9,694 nt of DNA from Alphaproteobacteria bacterium (GTDB lineage Bacteria; Pseudomonadota; Alphaproteobacteria; Sphingomonadales; Sphingomonadaceae), in the NCBI GenBank assembly GCA_005882415.1, contig VBAE01000026.1:1-9694 (forward strand). The letters are read 5' to 3'. The translations under genes and the position numbers were made by a program. A model generated the notes under the pieces. It did no database searches, was not told where the DNA came from, and was given only the letters and a program-made list of their open reading frames with translations. This document shows, in pieces, positions 1 through 5,640 of this stretch (its first letter is position 1; each line of letters begins with the position of its first letter).

Positions 1-439
1 CCCCGAAGGCGGCCTCCTGGACCGCGCTGTCGCCGGCCGAGTAGACTTGGCCGCCGCGGCGGTGCTCGGGCGGGAGGCCGTCGCGGACCGACTCGGCGAG
101 ACGGTCGAAGGAATACCAAACTTCCGGGCTTCCGAGCGAGCGGATCACCGCCGCCGCGCCGCCCGGTGCGTCAGAGCGGAGCATCGCCCCCGCTGGGCCG
201 AGGCTGTAGCGGCCCTCCTTATCCCCTTCGAAATAGCCGTGGCGGCTCAGGAAATGGAGCAGCCGGCGAAGCGAGGACGGATCGGCGCCGCACTCCGCCG
301 CCAGCTCCCGCGCAGACTTCGGCCGGTCCGCGCAGCGGTCGGCGAGCGCCAATTGGACGGCAATCTGGATGGCACGGGCGAGGATGTGTCCGCTCGCCGC
401 GCGCAGCACCTCGTTCCGAAGCCTGGACTCGTCCGGCAT
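1..439 (-). CDS. O-methyltransferase, N-terminal dimerisation part (partial, runs off window)
   Basis: The reading frame opens at ATG 439-437 and stays open to the window edge, giving about 146 residues and no stop. The protein begins MPDESRLRNEV. It continues with GHILARAIQIAVQLALADR, then KSARELAAECGADPSSLRRL, LHFLSRHGYF and a short winged-helix-like hairpin ending in YSLGPAGAMLRSDAPG. This is the N-terminal dimerisation/winged-helix domain of the CrtF/plant-type (family 2) SAM-dependent O-methyltransferases, which typically act on hydroxyls of small molecules. The SAM-binding domain would lie beyond position 1 and cannot be seen. The start overlaps the P450 stop as TGATG, so translation is probably coupled and this is the last visible gene of the minus-strand operon. 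The substrate is unknown. The family call is firm from the N-domain; activity is inferred. Confidence 0.8.
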   Translation of the reverse strand, partial: MPDESRLRNEVLRAASGHILARAIQIAVQLALADRCADRPKSARELAAECGADPSSLRRLLHFLSRHGYFEGDKEGRYSLGPAGAMLRSDAPGGAAAVIRSLGSPEVWYSFDRLAESVRDGLPPEHRRGGQVYSAGDSAVQEAAFG

Positions 440-1044
440 CAGCGGGCGATCCGGAACTCGCGCGGCGCGCAGACGACCATCGCATGCACCCACTTCACCT
501 CTCCGGCCAGCCGAAGCGGCGCCAAATCCCCGAACCGCTGGACGAAGGCCGCAACCGCCGCAGCCACAACCCGCCGAGTCATCGGCCCACCGACGCATTG
601 ATGGATCCCGCTGCCGAACGAGAGGTTGGCGGCGGCGGCGCGGTCGAGCCGGAGCTCGTCCGGCACATCGTAATGCGCCGGATCGCGGTTCGCGGCGGGG
701 AGGCAGATCTGGACCAAGTCCCCCGCCCGGACCGCGCGCCCGTCGATCGAAGCGTCGGCCACCGCACGCCGCTGGATGAGGTTCTCCGGCGGGGTGAGGC
801 GAAGCACTTCCTCGACGAAGGCGGGGACCAGGGTCGGCTCGGCCGCCAGACGCCGGAGAAGCCCCGAATCCTCCACCAGCCGGAGCAGGCAATGGCCGAT
901 CGTCCGCTCCGTCGTTGCGGTCGAGGCGAGCCAGAGGAGCCGAACCAGGCTGAGCGCATCCTCCTGCGCGATCAGGCCGGCGCCGTCCTCCAGCAGCCTC
1001 CCAGCCAGCGCAGCCTGGGGAGCGACCGAATCGATCGCCGCCAC
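439..1044 (-). CDS. Cytochrome P450, C-terminal part (frameshifted from 1047-1526)
   Basis: This frame carries the haem-binding half of a bacterial class I P450. It shows the I-helix region LLWLASTATTERTIGH, the K-helix ExxR motif in FVEEVLRLTPP, and the Cys-ligand loop LSFGSGIHQCVGG (FGxGxHxC). The 201-residue ORF counted from GTG 1044 is artificial: the frame is open further upstream and reads PDALAAIERAEEEAAESE, which continues the N-terminal half. The usual acidic residue before the I-helix Thr pair is alanine here (AxTATT rather than AGxETT), which is atypical for O2 activation. The stop TGA 441-439 overlaps the O-methyltransferase start. With the N-terminal half this would make about 362 residues, some 35-40 short of a normal P450. 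It is either a pseudogene or a sequencing or assembly error in a real gene. Product and substrate are unknown. Confidence 0.8.
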   Translation of the reverse strand: MAAIDSVAPQAALAGRLLEDGAGLIAQEDALSLVRLLWLASTATTERTIGHCLLRLVEDSGLLRRLAAEPTLVPAFVEEVLRLTPPENLIQRRAVADASIDGRAVRAGDLVQICLPAANRDPAHYDVPDELRLDRAAAANLSFGSGIHQCVGGPMTRRVVAAAVAAFVQRFGDLAPLRLAGEVKWVHAMVVCAPREFRIAR

Positions 1045-1046
1045 GA

Positions 1047-1526
1047 TCAGCGGGAACGGCGCTTCCGACTCGGCGGCCTCCTCCTCCGCCCGCTCGATTG
1101 CCGCCAGCGCATCCGGGCGAAGCCGCCGACGACCTCCCCCCCCAGCGCATCCGGGAGCAAGGCCGCAGCGAGCCCGGCGGCTTCCGCCTCCAGCCGCCGA
1201 AGCGTCTCGCCGCCGAAAGAGCGCGCGACCACCCGGCGCACCGGCCCGTGGAGCGGCGGATCGACCGAAAGCATGGCGGTGTCGACGAAATCGTAGGGCG
1301 CACTCGAGAACAGGTCCGGCCGGGAGAAGACCTCCCGCGCCGCGTCATTGGAAAGCACCAGCCAGAAGCGATGCCGCTCCAGGTAGACGACGTCCCCTTC
1401 CGCGCGGAGGCGCTCGTACCAGGGAAAGGGATCGGCCGAGACCCGGGGATCGTCGAGATCGAGGGTCGCACAGAGCGGTGCCGCCGCCGCTCCAGCTCCG
1501 CCGAACAGGCGCCGAAACAGCCTCAC
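1047..1526 (-). CDS. Cytochrome P450, N-terminal part (frameshifted)
   Basis: This ORF starts with GTG 1526-1524, which overlaps the TGA stop of the ATPase gene as GTGA. The protein has P450 N-terminal landmarks: DPFPWYERLRAEG near residues 32-44, FWLVLSNDAAREVFSRPDLFSSAP at 54-77, and the helix-C segment DPPLHGPVRRVVARSF at 89-104, whose His/Arg normally contact the haem propionates. A GGEVVGGFA stretch at about 129-137 matches the conserved segment that precedes the missing region. After residue 137 the sequence becomes Arg/Ser-rich and not P450-like, then stops at 1047. The correct continuation is one frame over (see 439-1044). The break lies near a C8 run (1136-1143) and a 14-bp direct repeat. 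It is third of the four tailoring and export genes that follow the permease. Confidence 0.8.
   Translation of the reverse strand: MRLFRRLFGGAGAAAAPLCATLDLDDPRVSADPFPWYERLRAEGDVVYLERHRFWLVLSNDAAREVFSRPDLFSSAPYDFVDTAMLSVDPPLHGPVRRVVARSFGGETLRRLEAEAAGLAAALLPDALGGEVVGGFARMRWRQSSGRRRRPPSRKRRSR
1104..1155. repeat. 14-bp direct repeat flanking the P450 frameshift
   Basis: CCAGCGCATCCGGG occurs at 1104-1117 and 1142-1155, 38 bp apart, with a C8 run (1136-1143) between and touching the second copy. On the coding strand both copies encode PDAL, once in each of the two P450 frames. Because 38 is not a multiple of three, the repeat and the frame change are linked. A recombination or polymerase-slippage event, or an assembly error, at this repeat is a plausible cause. 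Confidence 0.8.
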
Positions 1527-2668
1527 CGCCGGCCCCAGTCGACGTCGGTGACGACGAGCTGACCGATCTGCATCTGTGCATTGGTGAGCAGGCCCGGCGC
1601 TGCCTCGACCTTGAATATCAGCCCCGGGCGGGTCCAGCCGCAGCCCGCGAGGCGGACGTTGCTGCTCGCTTCATGAACGGCGGCGCGGAGCATGTAGAGG
1701 CCGGGCACCAGCGAAAGGTTCGGCACGACGCAGCTCAGCTCCCCCTCGCCGGCTTCGATTCGCATCGGCGCCATGTCGCTTCCGCCGGTCACGCAGATCG
1801 CCTGGTCGCGGGTCATGATGTTGAAGCCCCAGCGGATGTCGGTCGTCTCGGCGGAGCGGTAGCGCAGAGTCAGCCGGGCCGCTTCGCCGCTTCCGATCGA
1901 GCCGCCTCCGTCTCCGGCGATCGAGAGCCGCTCGATCACCAGTGGGCCGTCCCCTTCGTCGTCGCTTCCCCATCCGCCGCCGCCCTGCTGGTCGAGCATG
2001 TGCGACACCGTCTCGACCGCACTGCCCTCGAATGCGAGCCGGCCGCTTTCGAGCAGGATCGCTCGGCTGCAAAGCGCCTGGACCTGGTGCGGGTTGTGGG
2101 AAACGAACAGGATCGACCCGCCGTCGTGCAGGAACCTGTGCATCATGTTCATGCACTTGCGCTGGAAATAGGGGTCGCCGACGGCGAGCGCCTCGTCGAT
2201 CAGAAGCAGGTCGGGCTCGAGGCCGATCGCCAGCGCGAAGGCAAGGCGTGCGCGCATCCCCGAGCTGTAGGACAGCATCGGCGCGCCGATGATCTCGCCC
2301 AGTTCCGCGAAATCCTCGACACGCTCCAGCAGCCGCGCCGTCTCCGCCCTGCCGAGGCCGTTGACGGCGGCGGCCACGTCGACCGTCTCGCGGCCGGTCA
2401 GCGCTGGGTTGAAGCCGGCGCCGAGCTCGATCAGCGCCTCGGCCCGGCCCCGGATTCGGATCTCGCCGCGGTCGGGCTTTATGAGGCCGTAGAGCATCTT
2501 GAGCAGCGTGCTCTTGCCCGCGCCGTTGCCGCCGAGAATGCCGAGCGCCTCTCCGGCGCCGAGTTGGAAGGAGAGATCGTCCACCGCCCAGAACTCGCCC
2601 GGGCGAAGCCGCGGCCGGGGGATCGGGCGAAGCGCTTCGCCGGCGACGTCGCGAAGGGCGTAGAACAT
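1523..2668 (-). CDS. ABC transporter ATP-binding protein, Wzt-like with C-terminal substrate domain
   Basis: The product has 381 residues. It is the ATPase that would power export of a polysaccharide or similar glycan through the permease encoded at 3426-4298. Visible motifs are Walker A GGNGAGKST (46-54), an ELGAGFNPALTGRE segment typical of the Wzt/TagH subfamily (81-94), signature YSSGM (134-138), Walker B LLLIDE (154-159) and H-loop His191. After a Gly-rich linker (about 228-242), residues 243-381 form a predicted beta-rich domain like the Wzt C-terminal carbohydrate-binding sandwich, which in O-antigen systems recognises the capped glycan end. I chose ATG 2668 because MFYALRDVAGEAL through GEFWAVDDLSF matches the family N-terminus. 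The longer frame to 3289 only shadows the methyltransferase. No good ribosome binding site is seen, so coupling to the upstream gene is likely. The exact substrate (O-antigen, capsule or other glycan) is not determined. Confidence 0.9.
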   Translation of the reverse strand: MFYALRDVAGEALRPIPRPRLRPGEFWAVDDLSFQLGAGEALGILGGNGAGKSTLLKMLYGLIKPDRGEIRIRGRAEALIELGAGFNPALTGRETVDVAAAVNGLGRAETARLLERVEDFAELGEIIGAPMLSYSSGMRARLAFALAIGLEPDLLLIDEALAVGDPYFQRKCMNMMHRFLHDGGSILFVSHNPHQVQALCSRAILLESGRLAFEGSAVETVSHMLDQQGGGGWGSDDEGDGPLVIERLSIAGDGGGSIGSGEAARLTLRYRSAETTDIRWGFNIMTRDQAICVTGGSDMAPMRIEAGEGELSCVVPNLSLVPGLYMLRAAVHEASSNVRLAGCGWTRPGLIFKVEAAPGLLTNAQMQIGQLVVTDVDWGRR

Positions 2669-3387
2669 CGCCCGGCGGAGGCGAAGACATAATAAGCGAG
2701 CGAGCGCTCGAAGCCGTCGATATTCCCGGCCTGGTCGGGCGCAGACGCCCGCATCGCATCGCAATGGGGACGCCAGGTGAGGTCGGTCGAATCCCGGACG
2801 ACGACATCGGTGAACCCCGCCTCGCGGAGCAGATCGGCATAGGCCGCGGGATCGGCGGTCGCATTGCCCCGGGGAAGCATCCAGCTCCCGATCGGCTGGC
2901 GGTCGGCGAACAGCATGTCGGCCAGCGAGATCACCCCGCCCGGCCTCAGCACCCGCCACGCCTCGCGCAGGAAATCGGCGCGGGTATCGAAATGCTGGGC
3001 CGACTCCATCGCGGTGACCGCGTCGGCGCTCCCGTCCTCGAACGGCATGTCGGTCGCGTCGAGCTCGACGACCTCGAGCCCGCGGCGCTTCGCCTCGGTG
3101 AGCTGCCAGGCGGAGATGTTGCAGGCGACCACCCGCGCCGCCGGGAAGAGCTGCGCAAGGCGGCGGCTCCCGGCGCCGAGGCCGCAGCCGATGTCGAAGA
3201 TGACCCGCGCATCGGCGGGGATGGCGGCGGCGACCTCGTCGACCAGCCGGTCGCAGGCGGCGCCGAGCTCGTCGATGCCGCCCACCCAATAGCCGACGTT
3301 GAAATAGCCGGTGGTGCCGTAAAGGGTGCGCATCATCGGGTGGCGGATGATGTCGTCATAGCGGCTGGCGAATTCCTGGGCGTCCAT
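2479..3387 (-). CDS. Class I SAM-dependent methyltransferase, probably with lost stop codon
   Basis: The start is ATG 3387 with an AGAAGAG-type ribosome binding site. The N-terminus RYDDIIRHPMMRTLYGTTGYFNVGYW (9-34) is typical of UbiE/Erg6-like small-molecule methyltransferases. SAM motif I is FDIGCGLGAGS (64-74), the acidic post-motif is ELDATDMPFEDGSADAV (108-124), and motif III is VLRPGGVISLAD (146-157). Family similarity ends at AYYVFASAG, around residue 239. The open frame runs 63 more codons to 2479, reading the Walker A-coding part of the ATPase gene out of frame as an Arg/Ser-rich tail. Codon 240 is CGA at 2670-2668. A single C-to-T difference would make TGA and a TGATG junction like the one downstream, so the true gene is probably 3387-2668. 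It sits between the permease and ATPase genes. The substrate is unknown, perhaps a sugar or lipid hydroxyl of the exported product. Confidence 0.8.
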   Translation of the reverse strand: MDAQEFASRYDDIIRHPMMRTLYGTTGYFNVGYWVGGIDELGAACDRLVDEVAAAIPADARVIFDIGCGLGAGSRRLAQLFPAARVVACNISAWQLTEAKRRGLEVVELDATDMPFEDGSADAVTAMESAQHFDTRADFLREAWRVLRPGGVISLADMLFADRQPIGSWMLPRGNATADPAAYADLLREAGFTDVVVRDSTDLTWRPHCDAMRASAPDQAGNIDGFERSLAYYVFASAGRCSTPFATSPAKRFARSPGRGFARASSGRWTISPSNSAPERRSAFSAATARARARCSRCSTAS

Positions 3388-3425
3388 ATTTCTCTTCTGG
3401 TCCGGGGAGCTAAGCGATTCAATCC

Positions 3426-4298
3426 TCAGCCGAGGCGGGCGACGAGATGGGGCCGCGCCAGCCGGTAGAAGAGCGAGGCGGCGACCAGGACTGCGGCGGA
3501 CCCCAGGGTGACGGCGGCGAAGGCAGTCGGGGCGGACGGCGCGACGAGCCAGGACCGGCCCGCCTCCATCAGGGGCGAGACCGGGTTGAAACGAAGCCAG
3601 CCCGCCCCCGCCGCGACCGGGTAAACGACGGGCGAGAGGAAGAACCAGAACAGGGTCGCGAAGGGAAGGCCGCGCCCGACATCCTCATAAAGCAGCCCGA
3701 ACGGGGCGATCACCAGCCCCGCCGCGAGGCCGAGCAGGAGCAAAGCGAGGAAGGCGAAAGGGAGGAGCAGAAGCGATGGAGCGAGCGCCATGCCGAAGAA
3801 GGGCAGGACGAGGAGCAGCAAAGCGAGCCGGACGGCGGCGTTGAGCAGCGCGCCCGCCGCGCCCGCCGCGACGACTGCTTCGTGGGGCACCCGGCTTCGG
3901 GTGATCAGCTGGCGCATCGCGTTCAGCTGCTGCAGCGGCGCGTTGAGGGCGTCGGTGAGCGTCTGCCACATCAGCATGCCGGAGAGGACGAAGAGCGGAT
4001 AGGGAAGCATCGTCTCGCGCATTCCGACCACGCCGCGGCGCTGGAGATAGGTGCAGACGAGGGTGGTCGCGGCGGCGGGGAGGAACAGCCAGGCATGGCC
4101 GAGCAGGCTCTGCCGCCGCCGGGCGCGAACCTCGCTCCGGAACAGGCGGAGCGCAATGTCTCCGGAGCGGGCGGCATCGCGGCCGGCGCCGGCGAGGAAG
4201 GCGCCGGGGGAGCGGAGGACGGAGCCGGCGGTGTAGACGGTCTCCGTGGGCGGGGCGCTGGAGGCCGGATCGCCGAGAGCGGCGCGGATTTCGGCCAT
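3426..4298 (-). CDS. ABC-2 type polysaccharide export permease (Wzm/TagG family)
   Basis: The product has 290 residues and is an inner-membrane subunit of an ABC exporter. After a cytoplasmic N-terminus comes the family hallmark LFRSEVRARRRQSLLGHAWLFLPAA (52-76). The first membrane span follows, then the YPLFVLSGMLMWQTLTDALN segment (100-119) and the region around residues 120-140 (QLNAMRQLITRSRVPHE). Further hydrophobic spans lie at about 143-168, 173-198, 211-230 (FFLSPVVYP) and 256-279. Six spans in total fits Wzm/KpsM. I chose ATG 4298 rather than the upstream extension to 4397 because it has a GGGGGAA ribosome binding site at 4313-4307. The extension is Arg-rich and not family-like. The gene is first in the operon, 38 bp before the methyltransferase. 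Normally the permease and ATPase genes are adjacent; here a methyltransferase gene separates them. Confidence 0.87.
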   Translation of the reverse strand: MAEIRAALGDPASSAPPTETVYTAGSVLRSPGAFLAGAGRDAARSGDIALRLFRSEVRARRRQSLLGHAWLFLPAAATTLVCTYLQRRGVVGMRETMLPYPLFVLSGMLMWQTLTDALNAPLQQLNAMRQLITRSRVPHEAVVAAGAAGALLNAAVRLALLLLVLPFFGMALAPSLLLLPFAFLALLLLGLAAGLVIAPFGLLYEDVGRGLPFATLFWFFLSPVVYPVAAGAGWLRFNPVSPLMEAGRSWLVAPSAPTAFAAVTLGSAAVLVAASLFYRLARPHLVARLG

Positions 4299-4462
4299 AT
4301 CGGCTATTCCCCCAAGCTTGGCCGCATCACGCCTCGGCCCCGCCCGACTAACCCGGCGCGGCCGGCCTGTCGAGCATGGGCGGAGCGTTGTTGCCAAGCC
4401 CCGCCGGCCTCGAATAGCGTCCGGGGCCTCGAATTCTTCCGTAACGAAAGCGACTGCGAGCC
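4299..4462. promoter_or_regulatory. Divergent intergenic region between permease and sulfotransferase genes
   Basis: This 164-bp gap should hold promoters for both the export operon (leftward) and the sulfotransferase gene (rightward). A weak rightward candidate is TTGCCA (4391-4396), a 16-bp spacer and AATAGC (4413-4418). The latter resembles the GATAGC in the boxes upstream of the DJ-1 and dehydrogenase genes. A 10-bp direct repeat, GGCCTCGAAT, occurs at 4406-4415 and 4425-4434, 19 bp apart, close to two helical turns, so it could be a tandem protein-binding site. No clear leftward promoter was recognised. All promoter assignments here are tentative. Confidence 0.3.
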
Positions 4463-5287
4463 TTGCCGATCCCGCATCTCATCCACATCGGCTATGCGAA
4501 GACGGGATCGACCCTGCTGCAGGGCTGGTCGGCGCTTGGCGAAGCGGATCCGCGGCTGCGGGTGACGAGCTGCGAGACGATCAGCTCGCCTCTGCCGCGC
4601 GACGGCGGCTTCCTGGTCGACTATGAAGGGCTGAGCCTGCTCGACGTCGAGGCGGCGCCGCTGCGCGCCTGCGAGGCGATGCACCAGCTCTTCCCGAACG
4701 CCTATGTGCTGATCGTCACCCGCGGCATCGCTTCGGTGATCCTCTCCTCTTATTCGGAATATCTCCGGAGCAGCGGCCATCTCGATTTCCTGCCCTTCCT
4801 CAGCGGGGCGGCGCGCCGCAACCCGTGGAATTACGACCTGCTGATCGCCCGCTATCGCGAGCTGTTCGGCGCCGACCGAGTGATCGTGCTGCCCTACGAG
4901 CTCCTCCGCGACGATCCGCAGGCGTTCACGCGCCGGATCGAGGACGCCTTCGCGCTCGACCCCCATGAGCTGCCCCAGGCCTTCGCCAACCCCTCCCTCT
5001 CGCCGGCGGAACTCGCCTGGTACGGGCGCTTCAACCGCTTCGTCGGAGCGCAGAAGCAGACCGGCCGGGTCAGGCGGGCCCTGGCGGCTCGCTACGCGCT
5101 TGCGCTGACCGCGGGCCGGTTCAGGTGGCTCGCGGCCCTCCTCCAGCGGCTTCGCCCCCGCCCCTCGCTGCCGATCCTGACCGAGGAGCTCCTGCGCCCC
5201 TTCGCCGGCGGCACCGCCGGGCTGCGCGCCGACCCGATCTACGCCCCCTTCCTCGCCGACTATGCAATCGAAGCGCCGCCCCCCTAG
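4463..5287 (+). CDS. Sulfotransferase-family protein
   Basis: The product has 274 residues and resembles PAPS-dependent sulfotransferases, which move a sulfuryl group to hydroxyls of glycans, lipids or small molecules. IHIGYAKTGSTLLQ (7-20) matches the 5'-phosphosulfate loop (PKTGTT-type). VLIVTRGIASVILSSYSEYLR (82-102) matches the 3'-phosphate motif with Arg87 and the Ser/Tyr positions, although the usual RDP is RGI. VLPYELLRDDP (142-152) matches the common YExLxxDP element. The start is TTG 4463: no in-frame ATG or GTG precedes the phosphosulfate loop, and TAA at 4442 closes the frame upstream. No strong ribosome binding site is seen. It diverges from the ABC export operon, which suggests it may modify the same product. 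Its stop overlaps the convergent regulator's stop at CTAG. The family is likely; the substrate and true activity are unproven. Confidence 0.75.
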   Translation: MPIPHLIHIGYAKTGSTLLQGWSALGEADPRLRVTSCETISSPLPRDGGFLVDYEGLSLLDVEAAPLRACEAMHQLFPNAYVLIVTRGIASVILSSYSEYLRSSGHLDFLPFLSGAARRNPWNYDLLIARYRELFGADRVIVLPYELLRDDPQAFTRRIEDAFALDPHELPQAFANPSLSPAELAWYGRFNRFVGAQKQTGRVRRALAARYALALTAGRFRWLAALLQRLRPRPSLPILTEELLRPFAGGTAGLRADPIYAPFLADYAIEAPPP

Positions 5288-5640
5288 GCCCTCGGCCGCG
5301 ACTTTACCGCCGAGGGCGAAATCCCCGCCGCCAGCGCAACCTGCAGGAGCTCGGTGAGGCTGCTCGCGTCGAGGCGGTTCATGACCTGGGCACGGTGGAG
5401 CTCGACGGTGCGGGGGCTGATTCCGAGCTTCTTGCCGATCGATTTGTTGGTGCCGCCCTCGACCAGGCCGACCAGCACCTCGCGCTCCCGCTGCGTCAGC
5501 CGGGCGAGGCGGGCGCCGGCGGTTTCGTCCCCCGTGGCCGGGCGGGCTGCACCTTGGCATTCAGCCATCGCCTCGGCGAGCCTCGCCCGGAGCGAGGCTT
5601 CGTCGGTGAGGACGAGATAGTCGACCGCGCCCGCCTTCAT
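5284..5640 (-). CDS. Regulator C-terminal part: end of degenerate receiver plus LuxR/FixJ helix-turn-helix
   Basis: This is the 3' part of the PAS regulator gene, out of frame with 5561-7042. It opens in the frame PAVAAMKAGAVDYL, which corresponds to the alpha4-beta5 region of FixJ-type receivers (AMKAGAVDFLEKP). The usual KP after beta5 is replaced by LT, so the conserved lysine is missing. Residues 48-106 (from ATG 5640) form a clear LuxR/FixJ DNA-binding domain: LTQREREVLVGLVEGGTNKSIGKKLGISPRTVELHRAQVMNRL. The ATG at 5640 is an internal Met, not a convincing start. The protein is best read as the C-terminus of a protein beginning at 7042. The TAG stop (5286-5284) lies inside the CTAG shared with the sulfotransferase stop. 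Target genes are unknown; the adjacent stress genes are candidates. Confidence 0.85.
   Translation of the reverse strand: MKAGAVDYLVLTDEASLRARLAEAMAECQGAARPATGDETAGARLARLTQREREVLVGLVEGGTNKSIGKKLGISPRTVELHRAQVMNRLDASSLTELLQVALAAGISPSAVKSRPRA

Noticed and set aside
776..2692. 638-codon plus-strand open frame opposite the P450 and ATPase genes
   Set aside because: It is low-complexity Arg/Ala/Pro/Ser-rich, has no recognisable domain, and lies antisense to genes with clear motifs. Long antisense frames are common at this GC content.
2669..3289. N-terminal extension of the ATPase frame up to 3289
   Set aside because: The extension is an Arg-rich shadow of the methyltransferase. The family N-terminus begins at Met 2668.
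4304..5560. 418-codon minus-strand open frame opposite the sulfotransferase gene
   Set aside because: It overlaps the well-supported sulfotransferase and part of the regulator in the wrong frame and shows no domain.
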